Assembly: GCA_947489425.1 (NCBI GenBank)
Contig: CANLDL010000002.1
Coordinates: 248,001 to 312,000 of the forward strand
DNA from: an uncultured Pseudomonadales bacterium
GTDB lineage: Bacteria > Pseudomonadota > Gammaproteobacteria > Pseudomonadales > Cellvibrionaceae
Direction of reading: 5' to 3'
DNA: 64,000 nucleotides
Shown: piece after piece, positions 48,423 through 56,392 of the stretch
Layout: each line of letters opens with the position of its first letter
Position numbering within the stretch: the stretch's first letter is position 1
The notes under the pieces: generated by a model
The model's input: the letters and a program-made list of their open reading frames with translations, nothing else
Told to the model about the DNA's origin: nothing
The model's database searches: none
Translations under genes and position numbers: made by a program

Positions 48423-48438
48423 AGCGAAGAGAGTGCCA
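48423..48438 (-). promoter_or_regulatory. sigma-54 promoter of the Rtc RNA-repair operon
   Basis: Minus strand TGGCACTCTCTTCGCT: TGGCAC-N5-TCGC with correct GG-N10-GC spacing. Nearly identical to the opposing site (14 of 16). Predicted start near 48411, reading into the tRNA-like leader, zinc-ribbon gene and rtcB. RtcR is a sigma-54 activator, so promoter class and activator agree. Confidence 0.65.
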
Positions 48439-48581
48439 ACTTTTGAAAAGACCGCAAAAACAAACTTAAACTATTGTTTTTATTGAATTTAATTTTAATA
48501 TAGAAAATTAGGAGGGTAGAATCAGTCATAAAAAGTTGCAATAATATATCTTTTTAGATATATAAATATTATATTAGATAT

Positions 48582-50195
48582 ATGAAAACAATAGCATTCA
48601 GCATTTTAGGAACGACCCTCGACCACCGAGGCAAAGGCAATAACCGCTGGGAGAGATGGCGACCCACGGTATCCCTATGCCAGCACGACGACCTTATTAT
48701 CGATAGACTAGAGCTTCTATTCGACAATCATTCGCAAGGTTTAGCCAAACAAGTCACGGAAGACATTCGACTTGTCTCGCCCGAAACCGAAGTTATTCAT
48801 AACTCCGTTAACTTTAAATCCCCATGGGATTTTGAGAGTGTTTATAGCGAACTGCTGGATTTTTCTCGCGCTTACAAATTTCAACCAAAGGACGAGGAAT
48901 ACTTAGTACATATCACAACAGGGACTCACGTTGCTCAAATTTGCTGGTACTTGTTAACAGAGGCGCTCTACATACCCGCCAAACTTGTACAAACATCACC
49001 CACCAAGACAGGCAAAAAAGATACACCCTCTCAACAGCTTGGCAACTATCAAATTATTGATTTGGACCTATCCAAGTACGATCAAATCGCCTCTCGATTT
49101 AAAAAGGAGCACCAAGAGGGAGCCAGCTTTCTTAAAAACGGCATAAGCACTCGAAACAAAGCATTTAACCAAATGATCGATCAGCTAGAACAAGTATCTA
49201 TTCGATCAAATGAACCTATACTTATTACGGGTCCGACGGGTGCCGGCAAATCTCAGTTAGCGCAAAAAATTTATGAACTAAGAAAACAGCGTGCTAAAAC
49301 AAAAGGAAAGTTCGTTGCCGTTAACTGCGCTGTCTTGCGTGGCGAAAACACTATGTCCACATTATTTGGTCACAAAAAAGGCGCGTTTACCGGCGCAATA
49401 TCCGACAGGCCAGGGCTACTTATGGAGGCCGATAAAGGCTTATTATTTTTGGATGAAATTGGCGAGCTGGGGCTCGATGAGCAAGCCATGCTACTGCGAG
49501 CAGTCGAAGATAAACGCTTTATGCCTTTTGGCTCAGACCATGAAGCAAGCAGTGATTTTCAATTAATTGCTGGGACAAATAAAGATTTAACAACCCAAGC
49601 ACAACAAGGGAAGTTTAGAGAAGACTTACTTGCAAGAATAGATTTATGGACCTATCAACTACCCTCGCTTAAAGAACGTATAGAGGATCTTGAACCCAAT
49701 ATCGATTACGAATTAGAGCGCTACTCCAATAAATCAGGCTATCTTGTTCGCTTTAATAAAGCAGCAAGAGAAAAATATCTTCGCTTTAGCCAGTCACCTC
49801 AAGCGAATTGGTCGGCCAACTTCAGAGACCTCAATGCAAGCATCACACGTATGGGCACACTCGCAGAAGGAGGTCGCATCACTATCGAGGTAGTCGAGGA
49901 GGAAATTTTACGACTGCTTAAAAAGTGGCAAAATAGCAGCGAGAACAAAAACTCGACAAGCCAAACCCTAGAGCGCCTTTTAAGTAAAAGCGACTGCGAT
50001 AAGCTCGATTTATACGACCAAATAAAATTAGCAGGAATTATTGAGGTTTGCCAAAACTCTCAATCGATGGCAGAAGCCAGCCGAAAACTTTTTAGCGTTA
50101 GCAGACAAACCAAAACATCCAGCAACGACTCGCACCGTATTAAACAACTACTAGGAAAATATGGCCTCAGCTTTAAAGACATAAAAGCACAGTAA
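48582..50195 (+). CDS. rtcR: RNA-repair transcriptional activator RtcR (sigma-54 dependent)
   Basis: 537 aa. N-terminal RtcR/CARF-like sensor (about 1-185, with RGKGNNRWERWRPTVSLCQH and VHITTGTHVAQICWYLLTEA). AAA+ domain: Walker A ITGPTGAGKSQLAQKI, sigma-54 loop KKGAFTGAIS, Walker B LLFLDEIGELGLDEQ, FREDLLARIDLW. C-terminal Fis-like helix-turn-helix (about 480-537). The sensor is thought to bind damaged tRNA ends. Divergent from the operon it should activate. Confidence 0.96.
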   Translation: MKTIAFSILGTTLDHRGKGNNRWERWRPTVSLCQHDDLIIDRLELLFDNHSQGLAKQVTEDIRLVSPETEVIHNSVNFKSPWDFESVYSELLDFSRAYKFQPKDEEYLVHITTGTHVAQICWYLLTEALYIPAKLVQTSPTKTGKKDTPSQQLGNYQIIDLDLSKYDQIASRFKKEHQEGASFLKNGISTRNKAFNQMIDQLEQVSIRSNEPILITGPTGAGKSQLAQKIYELRKQRAKTKGKFVAVNCAVLRGENTMSTLFGHKKGAFTGAISDRPGLLMEADKGLLFLDEIGELGLDEQAMLLRAVEDKRFMPFGSDHEASSDFQLIAGTNKDLTTQAQQGKFREDLLARIDLWTYQLPSLKERIEDLEPNIDYELERYSNKSGYLVRFNKAAREKYLRFSQSPQANWSANFRDLNASITRMGTLAEGGRITIEVVEEEILRLLKKWQNSSENKNSTSQTLERLLSKSDCDKLDLYDQIKLAGIIEVCQNSQSMAEASRKLFSVSRQTKTSSNDSHRIKQLLGKYGLSFKDIKAQ

Positions 50196-50226
50196 TGTTT
50201 TGAGACCTCACAGCCATTACGAAGCG

Positions 50227-50742
50227 CTACAATTTTTCCTGTAGCACATGACACCAAAGCTCATACATTTTTTGACCAAAGAGATAAAATACCACTTGAA
50301 TACCACTAAACTCAAGTCGCCCACAAACACTCAAAGCAATATGCGCAGCATCTTCAAGAGGATAACCATAAGCTCCACAAGAAATAGCGGGAAACGCGAT
50401 AGAGCGGCAGCCATTTTCTTTTGCCAAAATTAAGGAGTTACAATAGGCAGACTCCAACAACTCTTTTGGGTTATTGGCTTGGCGATAAATTGGGCCCACT
50501 GCATGAATAACATATTGTGACGGCAGCTCCCCAGCAGTCGTTATTCTAGCCTCGCCATATGGACACCGTACGCCGTTTACTGCCTTAACCTTACGGCATA
50601 CCTCTAGCAATTTAGGGCCAGCAGCTCTATGGATGGCACCATCAACACCACCTCCGCCTAACATTTTAGGATTTGCAGCATTAACAATAGCATCGACATC
50701 AGCCCTGGTAATATCGCCCTCAACTATCGCTATATGATTCAT
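50227..50742 (-). CDS. macrodomain protein (O-acetyl-ADP-ribose/ADP-ribosyl hydrolase type)
   Basis: 171 aa, MacroD/YmdB-like. [40 protein letters not shown] is the ADP-ribose pocket, followed by HAVGPIYR and [19 protein letters not shown]. Binds or hydrolyses ADP-ribose esters; relatives process ADP-ribose 1''-phosphate, a product related to what KptA releases. AAGG site lies over the DraG gene's end, so coupled. Last gene of the NrtR operon; convergent with rtcR. Confidence 0.93.
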   Translation of the reverse strand: MNHIAIVEGDITRADVDAIVNAANPKMLGGGGVDGAIHRAAGPKLLEVCRKVKAVNGVRCPYGEARITTAGELPSQYVIHAVGPIYRQANNPKELLESAYCNSLILAKENGCRSIAFPAISCGAYGYPLEDAAHIALSVCGRLEFSGIQVVFYLFGQKMYELWCHVLQEKL

Positions 50743-50748
50743 TGCATA

Positions 50749-51660
50749 TCACCTTGCTAGTTGTGATTTAGCGAGTAAAGCCAAAGCAACTGCTTCGATT
50801 TCATCTCTCATTGCGAGCTTATTTAACCACTCGGAATTTATGCCACTTACACCATAATATGCACCGGCAATTTGCCCACATACCGCAGCCGTTGTATCGG
50901 CATCGTCACCTAAATTAGCCGCTTTAAGAATAGCCTCGTCAAATGAATCTGTTTTTGCAAAGCACCAAAGTGCCGATTCAAGGCAATCAATAACGTAACC
51001 ACTGCCTTTTATTTGTGACTCGATTTTTGGCAAATAATAACCCGCAGCTATTGCAGCAACCTTATCTGTTGTAGGCTTATAAAGCGCTAAGCTTAGGATT
51101 TTTTGCTTATCAAAACCTGCAAATGCAGCCTGCAAAAGGCTAACAAAATACCGGCACGCATCAATACATTCAGTAGCACCGTGAGTGGTACGAGAACTTT
51201 CACCGGCGTACTTAAACATCAGCTCCAAACTAGGGTTATAAAACATAGCCACAGGCGCCAATCGCATCAAAGAGCCATTGCCTGCTGAAAAAGGATCAAC
51301 AGGCCCTTGGTACGGATCTTTTGTTTCTAGGTATCGCCTTAACGAAGAGGAAACCGTAATACCGATATCAAAGCAATCGCCAGTACAACTCATATAACCC
51401 CATTGCCACCAATTACAATAACGATTCATTTGATCAGTAGCATTAAAACCGTCGTTATCCACTAAAGAATGAGCCAGACATAACGCCATAGAGGTATCAT
51501 CGGTCCACTGCCCGGGCTCCAGCTTAAACGGGCCACCACCAACCATATCCGTAATCGGTGTAAAACTACCACGGGATTCAAACTCTAGTGTTGTACCTAC
51601 TGCATCGCCCACAGCTAAGCCAAGCAGGCACCCCAAATAACGCTCTTGTAAATTAACCAT
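50749..51660 (-). CDS. ADP-ribosylglycohydrolase (DraG/ARH) family protein
   Basis: About 303 aa. Start region LQERYLGCLLGLAVGDAVGTTLEFE; metal sites QWTDDTSMALCLAHSL and GDDADTTAAVCGQIAGAYYG, typical of the Mg-dependent ARH fold. Removes ADP-ribose from proteins or other targets. ATG 51660 preferred; an alternative GTG/TTG overlaps the upstream stop. Sits between the fusion methyltransferase and macrodomain genes. Confidence 0.93.
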   Translation of the reverse strand: MVNLQERYLGCLLGLAVGDAVGTTLEFESRGSFTPITDMVGGGPFKLEPGQWTDDTSMALCLAHSLVDNDGFNATDQMNRYCNWWQWGYMSCTGDCFDIGITVSSSLRRYLETKDPYQGPVDPFSAGNGSLMRLAPVAMFYNPSLELMFKYAGESSRTTHGATECIDACRYFVSLLQAAFAGFDKQKILSLALYKPTTDKVAAIAAGYYLPKIESQIKGSGYVIDCLESALWCFAKTDSFDEAILKAANLGDDADTTAAVCGQIAGAYYGVSGINSEWLNKLAMRDEIEAVALALLAKSQLAR

Positions 51661-51664
51661 TTGC

Positions 51665-52774
51665 TTATTCACCAAGATCCACTCTCTCTGTTACACATTT
51701 CACTCCGTTTAATAACACAGCACTATTGCGTAAGTTTTTATATTGATCTTTATTGGTAGAAAAGGAGATATCAAATAAAACCAAAACACCTTTATTATTG
51801 ATATATTCTGCACGCAAGTAATTCGTCGTTGCTATAGCCGCAAATAAACCCGAAGAATTCACAGGAGAGCCCCAACGCGATACCTTAAACCCTTTATGGC
51901 CAAACCAGAGCACCACGCGTCGAAGCAACTCAACGTCATGGGGCAACATAATATCTACATCCGAGGGCTTATCGGGCGAGCCATTCAGCCAACGAGCAAA
52001 GCCACCATAAACAATAATATCTGGATACAAATCAGCAAGCTCTAACAAATAAGATTTAGAACATAAAAGATCTATCGGTTTAGGCAAATTTTGAGCAATC
52101 AGCACATACTCGTGCGCTCTATTACTAATGGCATTAGCAACTTTTGATACAGGCTTATCGTAAATTAAAACACGCTCATCGATGAATGAAAAACACTCCC
52201 TCAATATGGAGGCAACATCCTGCGACAATGCAATGAAATGATCACCAACCCTTATATTTTCAACCATGACAATAATATATCCAGAGCCTTTTAGGCAATC
52301 TTTAAAGGACTTAAAACACGCTCTCACTTTTTGCAAATAACTATCGTAGGCCTGCACATCATATAATTGTCCCTGTTCACCCTGTTGCCAATTGCAGGCA
52401 AAATAAGGGATATTAGAGATAATTAAATCAACAGGCTCTGTTAATCCATTAGTATTTTGCGCATCCCCTTGAACAACAGTACTGCGGTTAAGGTTTAATT
52501 TTTCCAAACGGCGCGTTGCAATATCGACTCGACTTTGATTGACCTCAATGCCAAACCCACGCCTACCCTCTAGCTCTGCCGCCACCAATGTTGAAGCAAA
52601 ACCACAAAAAGGATCTAGAACAAGATCGCCTTCATTCGAAAACTGCTGGATAAAAGGCCTCATTTGCTCAACCCAACCACAGTCTGCCGCATTTTTAATA
52701 TCTAAAATTGCATCGGCGCTATCAAGCGTGTAGGAATCATCTCTCTCTTTTAGATATATCCAGCTATTATTCAT
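51665..52774 (-). CDS. methyltransferase-nucleotidyltransferase fusion
   Basis: 369 aa, two domains. Residues about 1-230: class I SAM methyltransferase with motif I LVLDPFCGFASTLVAAELEG and target-base motif SNIPYF (an NPPY variant), order as in N6-adenine DNA or Trm11-like RNA enzymes. Residues about 240-369: polymerase-beta-like domain YPDIIVYGGFARWLNGSPDKPSDVDIMLPHD with GG and DxD. I do not know this fusion. ATG overlaps the radical SAM stop by 4 bp. Probably modifies RNA in repair; target unknown. Confidence 0.75.
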   Translation of the reverse strand: MNNSWIYLKERDDSYTLDSADAILDIKNAADCGWVEQMRPFIQQFSNEGDLVLDPFCGFASTLVAAELEGRRGFGIEVNQSRVDIATRRLEKLNLNRSTVVQGDAQNTNGLTEPVDLIISNIPYFACNWQQGEQGQLYDVQAYDSYLQKVRACFKSFKDCLKGSGYIIVMVENIRVGDHFIALSQDVASILRECFSFIDERVLIYDKPVSKVANAISNRAHEYVLIAQNLPKPIDLLCSKSYLLELADLYPDIIVYGGFARWLNGSPDKPSDVDIMLPHDVELLRRVVLWFGHKGFKVSRWGSPVNSSGLFAAIATTNYLRAEYINNKGVLVLFDISFSTNKDQYKNLRNSAVLLNGVKCVTERVDLGE

Positions 52775-53856
52775 AAATCACTTCCATTGTTATTCGCTTG
52801 ATAAAGTATATTGTTAACGGGGTTCCAATCTGCACACAAATTACCATTGCTATGAAATATTAATTTATAAACGCGTTCAGAATTATGCTTTTCGTGCATT
52901 AATGAATAGTCAGAAACCTCAAAAACCAATTCGATATCATCATACAAACCAACAATGTTATTAAAATAGTAACCTTTGGTAGAAAGCGTCCACTCTATGT
53001 TGCCCTCTATTCTTTTATCCTTTAAAAATTCATCAAACAACGCTACAACCGATACCCGAGAAGACTCTATATAAGAGTAAGTGCTATTGGTTTTGTACAT
53101 CGCATTCAAAATAGAAAGCTCTCTAAAAATAACTTTTTTAACGCCCAATCTTTTTGCCCAGTATAAGTAGCCCAACAAGCCATTAACACTGTCAACACCA
53201 CCCCTTTGGAGAATACAAACAAGTTTAACTGGGGTTACTTCTGCCAATAAACCAAGCGTCGATGAGAAGGCAACATTATCTATTGCCTCACACTCTGGGC
53301 GAAAGCGCATAATATTTTGATTAATAGCACCATCAAAGTGATGACGAGAAACTTCAATCCAATCAAGCCTAAAATCATCGACTGCCTGAATTGTTTTTAA
53401 GCCGTTCTTGTTATCGCAAAAGCCAGACATATTAGTATATAAAACACTATTTTCTACAGGTGAAGCATCGCGAAACATAGCTAAGCGATCTAAAAGACTA
53501 ATAAACCAATTAAAGTCATCTGTCATTTCAAGCCCCGACAAAGAGTACGACAAAGGCAAGCCTTTTAATTTTGATAACACCTCATCAAGCATGTCGAAAT
53601 AGTTCTCTTTTGGTCGCAGTTGGCTAGCATGCAGCCGCGCATTAACTTCTCTTAAGTTTTCAGAACAAAACTGACACCGAGCCGAACAGGCCTTGACTGA
53701 AGCGTAGGGCGTAAATGTAATCGGCTGAACAAAGGTGTATTCTCTTTGGTCAATGACATGCTTAGCCCAACGAGATGAGTCACTACTTCTAGGCTCACGC
53801 TCAAAAACAGAAATAGCACTCAATTCATGCTGTTCCAGCACTGATATTAGCTCCAT
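52771..53856 (-). CDS. radical SAM protein
   Basis: About 361 aa. The 4Fe-4S motif KACSARCQFCSEN is CxxxCxxC near residue 60, followed by a TIM-barrel-like region (SLSGLEMTDDFNWFISLLDRLAMF; VILQ-like strand VKLVCILQRGGVDSVNG). C-terminal 100 residues lack extra Cys clusters. ATG 53856 chosen; the upstream TTG overlaps the HAD stop. Reaction unknown; genomic setting suggests RNA or nucleotide modification. Confidence 0.78.
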   Translation of the reverse strand: MELISVLEQHELSAISVFEREPRSSDSSRWAKHVIDQREYTFVQPITFTPYASVKACSARCQFCSENLREVNARLHASQLRPKENYFDMLDEVLSKLKGLPLSYSLSGLEMTDDFNWFISLLDRLAMFRDASPVENSVLYTNMSGFCDNKNGLKTIQAVDDFRLDWIEVSRHHFDGAINQNIMRFRPECEAIDNVAFSSTLGLLAEVTPVKLVCILQRGGVDSVNGLLGYLYWAKRLGVKKVIFRELSILNAMYKTNSTYSYIESSRVSVVALFDEFLKDKRIEGNIEWTLSTKGYYFNNIVGLYDDIELVFEVSDYSLMHEKHNSERVYKLIFHSNGNLCADWNPVNNILYQANNNGSDL

Positions 53857-53869
53857 ATAATGCCCAACA

Positions 53870-54256
53870 TTAATTAGCAAGGTGTAAAAAAGTGGTGCCT
53901 ATTTCATTAAAAGAATCGCGATAAACAACAGAGTCATCAATCATTAAATCAATAGCTTGCGCTTTACAGTAGTCTCTTTTAGCCACATTCCACTTATCAT
54001 CGGGAGCATAAGGTTTATTATTCTTCCACTCGATGTCATTTGTTTTTTCAAGGTGCTCTACAATAGAGAAGTAATGCGTAAACTCTATACCCGCCTTACT
54101 AAGAAGCGCTTTAATATCACAACTTCCTTTTGATCCGGTAATAATATGAACTTCAGCTCCACTTTTAATTAGAGCTGAAGAAAGCTGCTTAAATTTTTCT
54201 GGATAGGTATCAATGACACCATGTATATCGATACCTACTTTAAACATACTTTGCAT
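53870..54256 (-). CDS. small HAD-like phosphatase
   Basis: 128 aa. Motif I VGIDIHGVIDTYPEKF has the nucleophile Asp but His where the usual second Asp acid/base stands (DxH). Motif II is HIITGS, motif III near KRDYCK, motif IV LMIDDSVVYR. Could remove phosphate from RNA ends, nucleotides or cyclic ADP-ribose phosphate products. GGAGG before the ATG; 42 bp after nrtR. Confidence 0.72.
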   Translation of the reverse strand: MQSMFKVGIDIHGVIDTYPEKFKQLSSALIKSGAEVHIITGSKGSCDIKALLSKAGIEFTHYFSIVEHLEKTNDIEWKNNKPYAPDDKWNVAKRDYCKAQAIDLMIDDSVVYRDSFNEIGTTFLHLAN

Positions 54257-54298
54257 ATTAGCCTCCTCTAATGCCTTTCGTTTACTGAAGCTTAACCG

Positions 54299-55042
54299 CT
54301 ATCGTGGACCTTCGATATTTCGTGAAAAATAATGGTTACTGCCAAGAGCATTCACACGGTACAGTTTTGCTGGCCGATTACTGCCCGTTTTCATCTCTCC
54401 AGTTTCTTCTATAATATTTGCATCCAACACCCGGCGCCGAAATGATTTTTTCTCAACCGATTTACCTAAAATAATTTCAAATATTTTCTGCAAATCCGTT
54501 AATGTGAAGGCATCGGGCAATAAATTAACCGGCAACGATGTGTACTGTACTTTTGCCTGCAAACGCTCGTAACACGCAGTAAGAATATCGCTATGGTCAA
54601 ATGCCAAATCGTATTTTTTGGATAAGCCATCCATAGGTACCCACACCACTTCTTCTGAGCTTTCGTTACGGTTAACCTCTATGTGTTCGCTGGCAATCAA
54701 AGCAAAATAAGCAACGGTAACCGACCAACCTCTAGGGTCACGTTTATATCCGCCAAATGTTTCTACCTGTTCTAAATAAGGGGTATCGACGCCAGTTTTT
54801 TCTTTCAATTTACGGCGAGCAGTGTCACCTAATTGCTTGTCCTTAGCTAAATCGATAAAACCACCAGGCAGAGCCCACCGATTTATAGCAGGATGCTGGG
54901 CTCTTTTCACCAAAAGCACCTGTAACTTATCCTCCCTGACAGTAAAAATGGCCATATCAACCGTCACTAAAGGCGCATCAAAATCTTTAGCGTTGTACTC
55001 TTTAAGAAACTGACTTTCAGTTAATTGCTTTTTTTTATTCAT
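54299..55042 (-). CDS. nrtR: NrtR, Nudix-derived NAD-metabolism regulator
   Basis: 247 aa. N-terminal Nudix fold (DAPLVTVDMAIFTV...[11 protein letters not shown]) with a degraded Nudix box: RKLKEKTGV where REUXEEXGU is expected, so it binds rather than cleaves. C-terminal winged helix TLTDLQKIFEIILGKSVEKKSFRRRVL. NrtR repressors release DNA on binding ADP-ribose-type ligands and control NAD salvage genes, present here as nadV and nadM. First gene of a six-gene leftward operon; divergent from kptA. Confidence 0.92.
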   Translation of the reverse strand: MNKKKQLTESQFLKEYNAKDFDAPLVTVDMAIFTVREDKLQVLLVKRAQHPAINRWALPGGFIDLAKDKQLGDTARRKLKEKTGVDTPYLEQVETFGGYKRDPRGWSVTVAYFALIASEHIEVNRNESSEEVVWVPMDGLSKKYDLAFDHSDILTACYERLQAKVQYTSLPVNLLPDAFTLTDLQKIFEIILGKSVEKKSFRRRVLDANIIEETGEMKTGSNRPAKLYRVNALGSNHYFSRNIEGPR

Positions 55043-55059
55043 TAATGTGCAACCCCTAA

Positions 55060-55112
55060 TTGACTTTGAATTTAATGGCCACTATGATAGTGGCTCTATG
55101 ACACTATGTCAA
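55060..55112. promoter_or_regulatory. overlapping divergent promoters of nrtR and kptA
   Basis: Rightward: TTGACT (55060-55065), 17 bp, TATGAT (55083-55088). Leftward: TTGACA (55107-55112), 17 bp, TATCAT (55084-55089). Both -10 boxes lie in one 17-bp palindrome GCCACTATGATAGTGGC (55078-55094), so only one polymerase can bind at a time. Confidence 0.7.
55088..55106. promoter_or_regulatory. NrtR operator candidate 1
   Basis: TAGTGGC-TCTAT-GACACTA. It matches the perfect palindrome upstream of nadM (56266-56284) at 15 of 19 positions, with one arm mismatch. It covers the spacer of the leftward promoter and the start region of the rightward one, so a bound repressor would stop both. Confidence 0.6.
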
Positions 55113-55147
55113 AAGAAATTCAATCTTTATTAAAAAGGAATAATAAA

Positions 55148-55699
55148 ATGAGTAAAGATATTACAAAAACCAGCAAGTTTTTGAGCTTGCTGCTACGACA
55201 CCAACCCGAAACCATTGGTCTTACTTTGGACGAATGCGGCTGGGCTAATATTGAAGAGCTTATTTCTCTTAGCAATCAGAACAAACATCGATTAGATGCA
55301 CAATTAATACAAAGAGTTGTTGGAACCAATAATAAGCAACGCTTTTCTATCAGCGATGATGGACGCTTTATACGAGCAAACCAAGGGCATTCGATTACTG
55401 TCGACTTGGAGCTAGAGGCAAAACAACCGCCAGAGATTTTGTTTCATGGTACGGCAACTCGTTTTATCGATAGTATTTTTGAGCAGGGCTTAACTAAACG
55501 AAATCGCCAGCACGTGCATTTATCATCCGAGAGAGAAACCGCCACAAACGTTGGCAAGCGGCACGGGAAGCCCGCTATCCTGTGCATTCAAGCCGAGCAA
55601 ATGCATAACAATGGCTATGAATTCTTCTTATCAAAAAACAAGGTCTGGCTAACTGAACATGTACCCATTAAATTTATTGAAAGAGAACAAGCATCATGA
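55148..55699 (+). CDS. kptA: RNA 2'-phosphotransferase KptA/Tpt1
   Basis: About 183 aa. Family pattern TSKFLSLLLRHQPETIGLTLDECGWANIEELI (Arg-His pair), NNKQRFSISDDGRFIRANQGHS, LFHGTATRFIDSIFEQGL and HVHLSSERETATNVGKRHGKP. Transfers an RNA 2'-phosphate to NAD+, giving ADP-ribose cyclic phosphate and nicotinamide. ATG 55148 (AAGGA eight bases upstream) is preferred to 55106. Its NAD use links the RNA-repair and NAD genes of the island. Confidence 0.94.
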   Translation: MSKDITKTSKFLSLLLRHQPETIGLTLDECGWANIEELISLSNQNKHRLDAQLIQRVVGTNNKQRFSISDDGRFIRANQGHSITVDLELEAKQPPEILFHGTATRFIDSIFEQGLTKRNRQHVHLSSERETATNVGKRHGKPAILCIQAEQMHNNGYEFFLSKNKVWLTEHVPIKFIEREQAS

Positions 55700-56250
55700 A
55701 GATGAACATAAGAAGTAAAGAGGATTTGAGCAACTATATTAATAGCGGCAATAGAGCAAAGTATATTTTCTTTTGGGGCCATCAAAAATCTGGCAGCAAT
55801 ATTTCCAAGTCATGCTTTAGCCAATGGTACGAATCCCCCTTTGAACACGAAGGTCTACTCTATCAAACAGCCGAGCATTTTATGATGGCCGAAAAATCGA
55901 GACTATTTGACGATGAAGCGTCTGCTACAAATGCCGTCGCCGCTAAAACCCCTGGAGAAGCCAAAAAAATTGGCCGGAATGTTAAAAGTTTTAACGATAA
56001 ATTATGGCTAGAAAACCGATTTAAGATTGTTGTAAACGCTAACTATTATAAATTTAGCCAGGATGAATCCCTAAAAGACTTTCTGCTTTCAACAAAAGAC
56101 AGAGTCTTAGTAGAAGCTAGCCCCGTCGATAAAATTTGGGGGATTGGACTTGCCGCTGACAATAGCGCCTGCGAGAATCCAAATTTATGGAAGGGCCTAA
56201 ACCTACTTGGTTTTGCTTTAATGGAAGTGAGAGACTTACTTAGCAAATAA
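55696..56250 (+). CDS. NADAR-family ADP-ribose hydrolase-like protein
   Basis: 184 aa. Features: KYIFFWGHQ at the start, SQWYESPFEHEGLLYQTAEHFMMAEKSRLF, AAKTPGEAKKIGRNVKSF, WLENRFKIVVNANYYKF and PVDKIWGIGLAADN. NADAR (YbiA-like) proteins are predicted for NAD/ADP-ribose chemistry and some reverse guanine ADP-ribosylation. Start overlaps the kptA stop by 4 bp (ATGA), tightly coupling the two. Confidence 0.9.
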   Translation: MKMNIRSKEDLSNYINSGNRAKYIFFWGHQKSGSNISKSCFSQWYESPFEHEGLLYQTAEHFMMAEKSRLFDDEASATNAVAAKTPGEAKKIGRNVKSFNDKLWLENRFKIVVNANYYKFSQDESLKDFLLSTKDRVLVEASPVDKIWGIGLAADNSACENPNLWKGLNLLGFALMEVRDLLSK

Positions 56251-56256
56251 AAATGC

Positions 56257-56286
56257 TTGACAACTTAGTGGCTTTAAGCCACTATA
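56257..56286 (+). promoter_or_regulatory. nadM promoter with NrtR operator candidate 2
   Basis: TTGACA at 56257-56262 with a weak -10 (ACTATA, 56281-56286). Between them lies a perfect 19-bp palindrome TAGTGGCTT-T-AAGCCACTA at 56266-56284, the same half-site as at 55088-55106. Spacing puts the operator over the promoter spacer. Confidence 0.6.
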
Positions 56287-56341
56287 TCTGCACATTGATC
56301 AAATAGAGTGGGAACCACGATTAGATCAATACCACGAAACC

Positions 56342-56390
56342 AACCTGGATAGACTGGGTTTTGTATCCACACACAGCAAGGAGCTTGCTG
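56342..56390 (+). promoter_or_regulatory. two-hairpin leader of nadM (GGATAGAC element)
   Basis: Hairpin 1: AACCTGG-ATAGA-CTGGGTT (seven pairs, two G-U). Hairpin 2: CAGCAAG-GAG-CTTGCTG, perfect, with the ribosome-binding GGAG in its apex, two bases before the ATG. GGATAGAC begins 46 nt before the start codon. Same architecture precedes nadV and the SPFH gene. Confidence 0.65.
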
Positions 56391-56392
56391 AT

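Larger units (their letters stand above)
48126..48581. other. rtcR/rtcB divergent control region
   Basis: 456 bp holding, left to right: a tRNA-like 3' module (48150-48235), a structured stretch with GGCGCGCC and GCCGA/TCGGT hairpins, and two sigma-54-type promoters facing each other (48360-48375 rightward, 48423-48438 leftward). AT-rich leader precedes rtcR, which lacks a clear ribosome site. Confidence 0.6.
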
